Of a stretch of DNA of 64,000 bases, positions 34,846 to 42,471 are shown piece after piece. Positions within the stretch are counted from its first letter, which is position 1. Every line of letters starts with the position of its first letter. This DNA is from UBA3839 sp963627995. GTDB taxonomy: Bacteria > Bacteroidota > Bacteroidia > Bacteroidales > Bacteroidaceae. The stretch is from the NCBI GenBank assembly GCA_963627995.1, contig CAVGCV010000013.1, positions 1-64,000 on the forward strand. Reading direction: 5' to 3'. The position numbers were made by a program, and so were the translations under genes. A model generated the notes under the pieces. It searched no databases. It was not told the DNA's origin and saw nothing but the letters and a program-made list of their open reading frames with translations.

Positions 34846-36093
34846 TCAGCCTTGCTGCGGACGCTCCGAACGCGGCTGCTGCGGGCGCGGGCCGCCCTGT
34901 TGCGGCCTTCCCCCGCCGTTCGCCTGTCGCGGCTGGCGCTGCCGCTCCTGCTGGGGGCGCGCGTCGGCCTGCGGCTGCCGAGGGCCGTTCCCCGACGCGG
35001 CGCGCGGGCCGGGCTTCCTCTTGCGGTTCCTCTTGGCACGGTCGAAGCGGTTGATGTTCTCCTGGTCGAGCAAGTCCTTCGACACCGCCGGCTCGGGCGT
35101 TCCGTCCTCCGTGAGCGCGTCGGGCTTCTTACCCTCGCGGTTCATCGTGATGACTTCGAAGGCGCGCCGTGCCGAGATGGTGCGCTCGTTGGCAAGGACG
35201 TGCTTGTCGGTGGAGTACGTAATCTGGTGCGACAGGATGTCGGCCTTGAAGAAATAGTATTCGTTGTCGGTGGTCTGCAAGGTGATTTCGCGCGAGGGCA
35301 GCCGCTTCAGCGACTCCACATACTGGTCCACCTCGTAGTTGAGGCAGCACTTCAGCTTCGCGCACTGCCCGGCCAGCTTCTGCGGGTTGAGCGACAGGTC
35401 CTGGAAGCGCGCCGCGCTGGTCGACACGCTCACGAAGTTCGTCATCCACGTGGCGCAGCACAGCTCGCGCCCGCAAGGGCCGATGCCCCCGATGCGCCCC
35501 GCCTCCTGGCGCGCGCCTATCTGCTTCATCTCAATCCGCACGCGGAAACGCTCGGCCAGCACCTTGATGAGCTTGCGGAAGTCCACGCGCTCGTCGGCGA
35601 TGTAGTAGAAGATGGCCTTGTTGCCGTCGCCCTGGTACTCCACGTCGCCGATCTTCATCTTCAGCCCCAGGTCGAGCGCAATCTGCCGCGCCTCAATCAT
35701 CGTCTCGTGCTCGTGCGCCCGCGCCTCGCGGAACTTGTCCATGTCCACGTTGCGCGCCTTGCGGTAGATGCGCTTCAGCTCCACGTCGGGCTTCAGGTTG
35801 GCTTTCTTCAGCTGGAGCGGGACGAGCCGCCCCGTCATGGTCACCGTCCCGATGTCGTGTCCCGGGCTGGCCTCCACCGCCACGATGTCGCCCTTCACGA
35901 GGTCGAGGTTGTTGGAGTTGATGTAGTAGCCCTTCCGCGGCGGCTTGAACTGTATTTCCACGATGTTGCACGCCTGCGCGTTGTCGGGCAGGTCGGCCAG
36001 CCAGTCGTAGGCGTTGAGCTTGTCGGTGTGGAGCGTGCATCCCTTTGCACAGAGCCCGCAGCATCCTCCGCCGCACGTTCTATATTCACTCAT
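34846..36093 (-). CDS. ricT: PSP1-domain protein RicT (YaaT-like)
   Basis: 415 residues. The PSP1 domain contains the cysteine-rich signatures IGPCGRELCC and CAKLKCCLNYE, plus an N-terminal cluster CGGGCCGLCAKGC, which may carry iron-sulfur clusters as in the B. subtilis RicA-F-T complex. VEIQFKPPRKGYYIN and AIFYYIADERVDFRKLIKVL are typical. The C-terminal 75 residues are a low-complexity tail rich in R, Q, P and G that looks disordered and possibly RNA-binding. Starts 4 bp after the holB stop, so the two are translationally coupled. Confidence 0.9.
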   Translation of the reverse strand: MSEYRTCGGGCCGLCAKGCTLHTDKLNAYDWLADLPDNAQACNIVEIQFKPPRKGYYINSNNLDLVKGDIVAVEASPGHDIGTVTMTGRLVPLQLKKANLKPDVELKRIYRKARNVDMDKFREARAHEHETMIEARQIALDLGLKMKIGDVEYQGDGNKAIFYYIADERVDFRKLIKVLAERFRVRIEMKQIGARQEAGRIGGIGPCGRELCCATWMTNFVSVSTSAARFQDLSLNPQKLAGQCAKLKCCLNYEVDQYVESLKRLPSREITLQTTDNEYYFFKADILSHQITYSTDKHVLANERTISARRAFEVITMNREGKKPDALTEDGTPEPAVSKDLLDQENINRFDRAKRNRKRKPGPRAASGNGPRQPQADARPQQERQRQPRQANGGGRPQQGGPRPQQPRSERPQQG

Positions 36094-36097
36094 GTCG

Positions 36098-37186
36098 TTA
36101 TCTGTTTTTAATCAGTACTGTCATTTTCAGGGCGAGGTCGAAGAACACGATTTTCGCGTTCCCGTTCTGCCCGATGTCGCGCTGCGCCAGCGCCAGCTCG
36201 CCCATGATGCCCGCCACGTTGCGCTCGTTGATGAACGGGGAGAAGTTCACGGCGAACCCGGCCTCCTGCTCGCTCATGTAGTTGAGCTCGTCGCAGTGGA
36301 AGTTGTAGACGAAGTTCTCGCGCACCATGTGCTGCGCGTACGCCAGGAGCTGCTTCTGGCGCTCGCGCCCCAGCGCGGCCACCTGCTCGCTCCACTGCTT
36401 CATGTCCTTCACCTTGCGCATGTAGGACAGGCGCATGAGCGACACGAACAGCTCGAAGTACAGGCCGTCCTCCGGCCGGTCGGTGATGGCGCGCAGGGCG
36501 GCCGTCATGCTGCCCTCCGCGCTGTGGGCGATGCGCTTCGCCTCGGCCGGCAGCACGCCGCAGCGCCCGGCCAGCGCCTGCTCGATGTCGTGCTGCGCCA
36601 GCAGCGGCACCTCCACCGTCTGGGTGCGGCTGCGGATGGTTGGCAGCACGAGGTCCGGGCGCTCGCTCACCAGCAGGAACACCGTTTGCAGGGGCGGCTC
36701 TTCCAGCAGCTTGAGCAGCTTGTTCGCGCACGCCTCGTTCATCTTCTCCGGCAGCCACACCACGCACACCTTGTAGCCGCCCTGGCTGGACTTGAGCGCG
36801 AGCTTCCGGGCAACCGCGTCGCTCTCCTCCGCGTAGATGGCCAGCTGCTGGTTCTCCGCCCCGCTCGCGCGCAGCCATTCCGCGTAGCCGAAATAGGGGT
36901 TGTCGAGCAGCAGCCCGCGCCATTCGGGCAGGAAGTCGTCGCACAGCCACGCCTTGCCCGCCTTCTTCTTGTAGATGGGGAACGCGAAGTGCAGGTCGGG
37001 GTGCTGCAGCTTCTCCGCCATCGCGGAGTTGCCCAGCAGCAGCTGCCCGAACGCCACCGCCAGCGGCAGCGCGCCGCAGCCCTCCCGGCCACAGAGCATC
37101 AGCGCGTGGGGCACCCTCCCCCGCCGCGCGTAGTCCGCCAGGCGCTGCTTGACGCCCTCCTGCGCGATGATGTCGGTAAACCTCAT
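36098..37186 (-). CDS. holB: DNA polymerase III delta-prime subunit
   Basis: AAA+ subunit of the clamp loader, 362 residues. N-terminal AQEGVKQRLADYARRGRVPHALMLCG with GREGCGALPLAVA in the P-loop position (degenerate Walker A, as usual for delta-prime), KLLKLLEEPPLQTVFLLVSE and the sensor-1/arginine-finger region LPTIRSRTQ. Not confused with DnaX, which would have a good P-loop and zinc cysteines. 15 bp after metF and 4 bp before ricT. Confidence 0.9.
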   Translation of the reverse strand: MRFTDIIAQEGVKQRLADYARRGRVPHALMLCGREGCGALPLAVAFGQLLLGNSAMAEKLQHPDLHFAFPIYKKKAGKAWLCDDFLPEWRGLLLDNPYFGYAEWLRASGAENQQLAIYAEESDAVARKLALKSSQGGYKVCVVWLPEKMNEACANKLLKLLEEPPLQTVFLLVSERPDLVLPTIRSRTQTVEVPLLAQHDIEQALAGRCGVLPAEAKRIAHSAEGSMTAALRAITDRPEDGLYFELFVSLMRLSYMRKVKDMKQWSEQVAALGRERQKQLLAYAQHMVRENFVYNFHCDELNYMSEQEAGFAVNFSPFINERNVAGIMGELALAQRDIGQNGNAKIVFFDLALKMTVLIKNR

Positions 37187-37201
37187 GCCCGCGTCCGTTT
37201 C

Positions 37202-38155
37202 TTAGTAAATCTGCTCCGCTATCCGCCGGATGCTGTCCACGGCCGACACCGTGTAGAAGTGGATGGACGGGACGCCGTGCGCCATGAGCTCCCGGCATTG
37301 CGCCACGCTCCACTCGACGCCCAGCTGCTTCATCTCCTCGTCGGTCGTGCACTTCTCCGCCTCCGCCGCCAGCTCCTGCGGGAAGTCGAGGTGGAACGTC
37401 TTGGGCACCACGGAGAACTGCGACAGCTTCGCCAGCGGCTTCACGCCGGGTATGATGGGGATGCGGATGCCGGCGGCGCGCGCCTTCTCCACGAACGCGA
37501 AGTACTTCCTGTTGTCGTAGAACAGCTGGGTGACGGCATACGCCGCCCCCATGTCCTGCTTCCGCTTCAGCACCCTCAGGTCGAAGTCCAGGTTCGGCGC
37601 CTCCTCGTGCTTCTCGGGATAGCAGGCCACGCCGTAGGAGAACGGCTCGCCCGGCGCCTTGATGGGCGTGCCGTCGGCGAAGCGCCCCTCGTTGAAGGCG
37701 TTCACCTGCCCGATCAGCTCCGTCGTGTGGGCGTGGCCGCCCGCCTCCGGCACGAAGCGGGCGTCGTCGCGCGCCTTGTCGCCGCGCAGGAGCAGGATGT
37801 CGCGGATGCCGAGGAACTGCAGGTCGAGCAGCATGTACTCGATGTCGTCGCGCGTGAAGCCGCTGCACACCACGTGCGGCACCACCCTAACGCCGTACTT
37901 CTGCATGATGGCCGAGGCCACGGCAATCGTCCCCGGGCGGCGGCGCACGCGCGAGCGGAGGTACGTGCCGTCGGCACGCTCCGTATAGACGTACTCGCTC
38001 CTGTGGGTGGTGATGTTGATATGGCGCGGGCCGAACTCCTTCAGCCGGTCGATGGTGCGGAAAAGCCCCGCCGTCCCGTTGCCCTTCAGCGGCGGAAGCA
38101 CCTCGAACGAAAAGCCCGTGCGCGAAGACCCGCCAATCAAGTCCGATACCGTCAT
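37202..38155 (-). CDS. metF: Methylenetetrahydrofolate reductase
   Basis: FAD-dependent reduction of 5,10-methylene-THF to 5-methyl-THF for methionine synthesis. The 317-residue protein has SFEVLPPLKGN, INITTHRSEYVY, HVVCSGFTRDDIEYMLLDL, ILLLRGDKARDD and TQLFYDNRKYF, all in the expected order of the TIM barrel. First gene of the operon, with a near-consensus promoter 28 bp upstream. It links to metY at 61 kb and to mtnN-luxS, which handle methionine and SAM by-products. Confidence 0.96.
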   Translation of the reverse strand: MTVSDLIGGSSRTGFSFEVLPPLKGNGTAGLFRTIDRLKEFGPRHINITTHRSEYVYTERADGTYLRSRVRRRPGTIAVASAIMQKYGVRVVPHVVCSGFTRDDIEYMLLDLQFLGIRDILLLRGDKARDDARFVPEAGGHAHTTELIGQVNAFNEGRFADGTPIKAPGEPFSYGVACYPEKHEEAPNLDFDLRVLKRKQDMGAAYAVTQLFYDNRKYFAFVEKARAAGIRIPIIPGVKPLAKLSQFSVVPKTFHLDFPQELAAEAEKCTTDEEMKQLGVEWSVAQCRELMAHGVPSIHFYTVSAVDSIRRIAEQIY

Positions 38156-38182
38156 CTGCTCGTCCTTTTGTGGAAATAATAT

Positions 38183-38214
38183 GCAAAGTTAGTTGTATTC
38201 AAGGGGATTGCAAA
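38183..38214 (-). promoter_or_regulatory. Bacteroidetes-type promoter of metF operon (-33 and -7)
   Basis: Minus strand: TTTG (38211-38214), 19 bp, TAACTTTGC (38183-38191). This matches the TTTG-N19-TAnnTTTG consensus exactly and is one of the two best promoters in the window. Confidence 0.8.
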
Positions 38215-38225
38215 GGAATAATTCG

Positions 38226-38234
38226 TAAATTTGC
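38226..38234 (+). promoter_or_regulatory. -7 promoter element for ACT-PFL operon
   Basis: TAAATTTGC (TAnnTTTGY), 63 bp upstream of the ACT gene and divergent from the metF promoter, whose -33 box is only 12 bp away. Confidence 0.55.
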
Positions 38235-38297
38235 CGCCGCTGCCGAAACTCGCGGCGCGGAGAAATTCCGTTTTTCACCCTAAAAAGACACAAGACA

Positions 38298-38570
38298 ATG
38301 ACACGAGCCATCATTACGGTCGTGGGCAGGGACGCGGTGGGCATCATCGCCAAGGTCTGCACCTACCTCGCCGACAGCGGCATCAACATCCTCGACATCT
38401 CGCAGACCATCGTGCAGGGATTCTTCAACATGATGATGGTGGTCGACATGTCCGGCTGCAACAGGCCGTTCGGCGCCGTGGCCGACGAGCTGGCGCAGCT
38501 GGGCGAGCAGACGGGCGTGCAGGTGAAGTGCCAGCTCGAGGACATTTTCAACAGGATGCACCGCATCTGA
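38298..38570 (+). CDS. ACT domain-containing protein (UPF0237 type)
   Basis: 90-residue single ACT domain: AIITVVGRDAVGIIAKVCTYLADSGINILDISQTIVQG (quoted in part VGRDAVGIIAKVC). ACT domains bind amino acids or similar small ligands. It is 24 bp upstream of a PFL/UPF0210 gene, the arrangement found in many Firmicutes and Bacteroidetes; the two probably work together, but the ligand and process are unknown. Confidence 0.92.
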   Translation: MTRAIITVVGRDAVGIIAKVCTYLADSGINILDISQTIVQGFFNMMMVVDMSGCNRPFGAVADELAQLGEQTGVQVKCQLEDIFNRMHRI

Positions 38571-38594
38571 CCCGCATCCACAACACCGAGAGCC

Positions 38595-39968
38595 ATGATC
38601 AACCTCAGCGAAGTGTTCGAGACGAACAAGATGATCGAGCGCGAGAACCTCGACGTGCGCACCATCACCATGGGCATCAGCCTGCTCGACTGCGCCGACG
38701 GCAGCCTCGACGCCTGCTGCCGGCGCGTCTACGACAAAGTCACCACCCTGGCGCGCGACCTCGTCCGCACCGGCGAGGAAATCGCCCGCGAGTTCGCCAT
38801 CCCCGTCGTCAACAAGCGCATCAGCATCACCCCCGCCTCGCTCGTCGGGAGCGCCTGCTGCCGCGCGCCGGAGGACTACGTGCAGATTTGCCGCACGCTC
38901 GACCGCGCGGCCAAGGAGGTGGGCGTCAACTTCCTCGGCGGCTACAGCGCCGTCGTGTCGAAAGGCACGACCCCCAGCGACGAGCTGCTCATCCGCTCCA
39001 TCCCCGAGGCGCTGGCCTCCACCGAGCGCATCTGCGCGTCGGTGAACGTGGGAAGCACCAAGACGGGCATCAACATGGACGCGGTGCGGCTCATGGGCGA
39101 CATCGTCAAGCAGACGGCCGCCCTCACCCGCGGGCAGGACTCGCTCGGCTGCGCCAAGCTCGTCGTCCTCTGCAACGCGCCCGACGACAACCCGTTCATG
39201 GCGGGGGCGTTCCACGGCGTGAGCGAGCCGAACGCCGTCATCAACGTGGGCGTGAGCGGCCCGGGCGTGGTGAAGTACGCCCTCGAGCAGATGGACAAGG
39301 ACGGGGAGAAGGACTTCGAGACGCTGTGCGAGACCATCAAGAAGACGGCGTTCAAAATCACGCGCGTCGGGCAGCTCGTCGCCCAGGAGGCGGCGCGCCG
39401 CCTCCGCATCCCCTTCGGCATCATCGACCTCTCCCTCGCGCCCACGCCCGCCGTCGGCGACTCCGTGGCCGACATCCTCCGCTGCATCGGCGTCGAGCAC
39501 GCCGGCGCGCCCGGCACGACGGCCGCCCTCGCCCTGCTCAACGACCAGGTGAAGAAGGGCGGCGTGATGGCCTCGAGCTACGTGGGCGGCCTCTCCGGGG
39601 CGTTCATCCCCGTGAGCGAGGACCAGGGCATGATTGACGCGGTGGACGCCGGCGCGCTCACCATCGAGAAGCTCGAGGCCATGACCTGCGTCTGCTCCGT
39701 GGGGCTCGACATGATCGCCATTCCCGGCGACACGCCCGCCGCCACCATCAGCGGCATCATCGCCGACGAGTCGGCCATCGGCATGGTCAACCAGAAGACG
39801 ACTGCCGTGCGCATCATCCCCGTCGTGGGCAAGCAGGTGGGCGACACCGTGGAATTCGGCGGGCTGCTCGGACACGCGCCCGTCATGCCGGTCAATCCGT
39901 TCGCCTGCGACCGCTTCGTCTGCCGCAAGGGACGCATCCCCGCCCCCATCCACTCGTTCAAGAACTGA
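38595..39968 (+). CDS. PFL/UPF0210 (DUF711) family protein
   Basis: 457 residues matching UPF0210: MINLSEVFETNKMIERENLDVRTITMGISLLDC at the N-terminus (key part ENLDVRTITMGI), VVNKRISITPASLV, NVGSTKTGINMDAV, FHGVSEPNAVINVGVSGPG and GMVNQKTTAVRIIPV. Related in fold to formate-acetyltransferase-like barrels, but no glycyl-radical loop is present; the biochemical role is not established. Follows the ACT gene by 24 bp and ends 42 bp before a good terminator. Confidence 0.92.
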   Translation: MINLSEVFETNKMIERENLDVRTITMGISLLDCADGSLDACCRRVYDKVTTLARDLVRTGEEIAREFAIPVVNKRISITPASLVGSACCRAPEDYVQICRTLDRAAKEVGVNFLGGYSAVVSKGTTPSDELLIRSIPEALASTERICASVNVGSTKTGINMDAVRLMGDIVKQTAALTRGQDSLGCAKLVVLCNAPDDNPFMAGAFHGVSEPNAVINVGVSGPGVVKYALEQMDKDGEKDFETLCETIKKTAFKITRVGQLVAQEAARRLRIPFGIIDLSLAPTPAVGDSVADILRCIGVEHAGAPGTTAALALLNDQVKKGGVMASSYVGGLSGAFIPVSEDQGMIDAVDAGALTIEKLEAMTCVCSVGLDMIAIPGDTPAATISGIIADESAIGMVNQKTTAVRIIPVVGKQVGDTVEFGGLLGHAPVMPVNPFACDRFVCRKGRIPAPIHSFKN

Positions 39969-40010
39969 CCGCCGCTTTCCACACAACCCGCTCACGGCGA
40001 GATGTTTAGC

Positions 40011-40044
40011 GGGGAGGCCACACAGGTCTCCCCGTTCTGTTTTG
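40011..40044 (+). terminator. Intrinsic terminator of ACT-PFL operon
   Basis: CGGGGAGGCC (40011-40020) pairs with GGTCTCCCCG (40026-40035) with one wobble and a 5-nt loop, followed by TTCTGTTTT. Confidence 0.8.
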
Positions 40045-40059
40045 TCCGTCGCCAGAACC

Positions 40060-40133
40060 TCCGCGGAGAAAAATATTTTTGTCTGCGGACGAAATACATT
40101 TCCTCTGCGGAGCGCAGGAATTTTCTCTGCGGA
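40060..40133. repeat. 22-bp phased palindrome array, TCCGCGGA type, locus E2
   Basis: Octamers at 40060 (TCCGCGGA), 40082, 40104 and 40126 (all TCTGCGGA), period exactly 22, with AT-rich linkers. The central 54 bp pair as an inverted repeat, several differences being G-T wobbles. TCCGCAGT at 40149 is one base out of register. The array starts 25 bp after the PFL terminator. The remaining 688-bp gap up to 40656 holds an inverted repeat at 40465-40498 and a promoter; nothing else is seen. Confidence 0.85.
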
Positions 40134-40464
40134 GGTTTCGGAGGCTCCTCCGCAGTGTTTTTTTGAGGCAGGACAACGCCAACATTATCAACGGCTTGCA
40201 CCGATGCGGCGGCCGCCGTGTCCCTGCAGCCCGGACGGCCCCGCCCTCCGCCCACACGCATATATATATTAAGGAAGCAGCCGCCACCGCATGAAGGAGG
40301 CAACCGCCCCGCGCGCGCAAGGACGTTGCCGGGATTTGCCCGATGCGCTCCCGGCAAAAACGCCAAGCCGCCATCCCTGGCGGAGCGGCACGGCGCGTGC
40401 GGGAGAAAGCCGCCCGCCGCAATCCCCGGATGGCGGGAGAGGACGCCGGAAACGCCCTTTTTCC

Positions 40465-40498
40465 CGTGGTATTTGCTGCGGATGCGGGAAATACCACG
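40465..40498. promoter_or_regulatory. Inverted repeat upstream of repeat-protein gene, possible operator
   Basis: CGTGGTATTT (40465-40474) is the exact reverse complement of AAATACCACG (40489-40498), with 14 bp between. It ends 33 bp before the -7 element at 40531, a position suited to an activator or repressor site. Confidence 0.45.
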
Positions 40499-40530
40499 CC
40501 CGCGGCAGTGCGGAGGAGTGGAATACTTCC

Positions 40531-40539
40531 TATTTTTGC
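40531..40539 (+). promoter_or_regulatory. -7 promoter element for first repeat-protein gene
   Basis: TATTTTTGC (TAnnTTTGY), 118 bp upstream of the ATG at 40657. Confidence 0.5.
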
Positions 40540-40656
40540 ACTGAAAATTCCACCCGCCCCCCGCATGCCTTTTTGAGGGAGAAGGACGGAAGCATGTCGC
40601 GGCGGCACACACGCTCCGAACGGCAACCTTATTTTATCCACTATAACAACGACGTT

Positions 40657-42141
40657 ATGAGAAGACAACTACTACGACAACCGACTTCCGGCGGGCGGTC
40701 CGCGGGAAGAGGCTGGCCGCTCCTGCTCGCCATGGCGCTGGCCGCGCTGTGGGCCGCGCCCACGCAGGCCGCGGACTACGGGCTGTACGTTTGCGGCGTG
40801 CAGGTGACCGACGAGAACAAGGACGACCTCTCCGTCATCGACGGCGTGACAGTCGACGAGGCGAAGGGCGGCGCCGCCACCTACGACCCCGCCACCCAGA
40901 CGCTGCACCTCAAGAACGCCCGCCTCGAGCAGCCTGGCGACGACGCTTGCATTTGGAACGAGAGCATATCCGGGCTGGCCGTCGAGGTGGAGGGAGCGTG
41001 CGTGATGGAATCCAAGGAGTGTGGCATTTCCATGAGTGCACCCACCACAATCACAGGGAAGCCCGGGGCCGAAGCGCCCTCGCTCGGCATCACTTCTTCC
41101 GACAACTGCGGCATTTACGTGTACAACGCCGCGTCCTGCACCATCAGCGGCCTCGACCTCACCGCCACGGGCGAGTGGGGAATCGCGGGCGACGACGGAA
41201 CGAGCGAGGCCCTCGCCATCGAGGACGCCACCGTGCGCGCCACGGGCAGGCAAGGCAGCATCTGCGACTTCGCGTCGGTGACGAGCGAGGGCTGCAAGCT
41301 CGTCACGCCCGAGGGCGCGTGGCTCTTCAACGGCACGCTGGTGGGAGAGGACGACCAGGTGGTGACCAGCGAGGTGCTCATCAGCAGGGCGTACGGCCTG
41401 TTCGTTTGCGGTGTGCAGGTGACCGACGAGAACAAGGACGACCTCTCCGCCATCGACGGCGTGACGGGCGGCGCCGCCACCTACGACCCCGCCACCAAGA
41501 CGCTGCGGCTCAAGGACGCCGTCATCGAGCCGACGGGCAACGGCACTTGCGTCGGGAACAAAAGCGTGGACGGGCTGACCATCGAGGTGGAGGGGGAGTG
41601 CAGGATGACATCCGACAACAACAGGAACGCCCTTCTTATGGAGGCGCCCACCACCATCACAGGAAAGTCCGGGACGGGAGTGCCCTCGCTCGGCATTGCG
41701 GCTAAGGACATGGTCAGCGTTTTCGTGTACAAAGGCACGTCCTGCACCATCCGCGGCCTCGACCTCACCGCCACGGGCAAGTATGGAATCTCGGGCTACG
41801 ACGGAACGAGAGAGGCCCTCACCATAGAGAACGCCACCGTGCGCGCCACGGGCGAGAATGGCAGCATCTGCCACTTCAAGTCGGTGACGCTCAAGGACTG
41901 CCAGGTCGTCACGCCAGCGGGCGCGGCGTTCATCAATGGCACGCTGAGAAAGGACGGCAAGCTGGTGACCGAGGAGGCGGTCATCCTCCCGGACACCGCC
42001 GTGGGCATCGGCACGACGGCCAGCGACGCGCCACGCCGCGAAGGCACTTACACGCTCTCGGGCGTGCGCCTCGCGACCCCGCTCGACCAGCTGCCGCGCG
42101 GCATCTATGTCGTGGACGGGCAGAAGGTGGTGAGGAAGTGA
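40657..42141 (+). CDS. Secreted protein with two ~200-residue repeats
   Basis: Function unknown. 494 residues: long signal peptide (GRGWPLLLAMALAALWAAPTQA), two repeat units starting near residues 41 (YGLYVCGVQVTDENKDDLS) and 246 (YGLFVCGVQVTDENKDDLS), and a C-terminal sorting-like tail (YTLSGVRLATPLDQLPRGIY). Each unit has strand-rich segments such as TISGLDLTATG and DATVRATGRQGSICDF that suggest a right-handed beta-helix or pectate-lyase-like coil. ATG 40657 is chosen because it begins the signal peptide. It is paralogous to the next gene, down to its 3' untranslated sequence. Confidence 0.85.
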   Translation: MRRQLLRQPTSGGRSAGRGWPLLLAMALAALWAAPTQAADYGLYVCGVQVTDENKDDLSVIDGVTVDEAKGGAATYDPATQTLHLKNARLEQPGDDACIWNESISGLAVEVEGACVMESKECGISMSAPTTITGKPGAEAPSLGITSSDNCGIYVYNAASCTISGLDLTATGEWGIAGDDGTSEALAIEDATVRATGRQGSICDFASVTSEGCKLVTPEGAWLFNGTLVGEDDQVVTSEVLISRAYGLFVCGVQVTDENKDDLSAIDGVTGGAATYDPATKTLRLKDAVIEPTGNGTCVGNKSVDGLTIEVEGECRMTSDNNRNALLMEAPTTITGKSGTGVPSLGIAAKDMVSVFVYKGTSCTIRGLDLTATGKYGISGYDGTREALTIENATVRATGENGSICHFKSVTLKDCQVVTPAGAAFINGTLRKDGKLVTEEAVILPDTAVGIGTTASDAPRREGTYTLSGVRLATPLDQLPRGIYVVDGQKVVRK

Positions 42142-42194
42142 CCGCATGACGGCATGACGGAGCAGGCACGGCACCGTGCCTGGCCGCCAAACGC

Positions 42195-42235
42195 AGGGCC
42201 GCCCCTCTCTCCCGATGGAGACGGGGCGGCCCTTT
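42195..42235 (+). terminator. Intrinsic terminator of first repeat-protein gene
   Basis: AGGGCCGCCCC (42195-42205) pairs with GGGGCGGCCCT (42223-42233), with an inner TCTCC/GGAGA helix, then TT. Nearly identical to the terminator of the next gene. Confidence 0.8.
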
Positions 42236-42359
42236 CTGTTGCCCGGAAAGCCACCGGCGGGGTTGGAAGACCGTCCGGCCTGGGCCGTCCGCAGCCCTCC
42301 CGCTCGCAGCGTTTAGCAATGTTTAACAGCCCGGGCGGACAAAATCAACGGATTTTAAC

Positions 42360-42368
42360 TACATTTGC
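42360..42368 (+). promoter_or_regulatory. -7 promoter element for second repeat-protein gene
   Basis: TACATTTGC (TAnnTTTGY), 103 bp upstream of the ATG. The 330-bp gap (42142-42471) otherwise holds the terminator of the first gene. Confidence 0.5.
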
Positions 42369-42471
42369 CACCGAAGCCGCCCGCGCTGTGATTGGACGGA
42401 CCGGAGAAGCACGCGCGGCGGCGTGATTCGGAACTTTTTACTCACCATTCAAACAAAAAAACAACACCACC

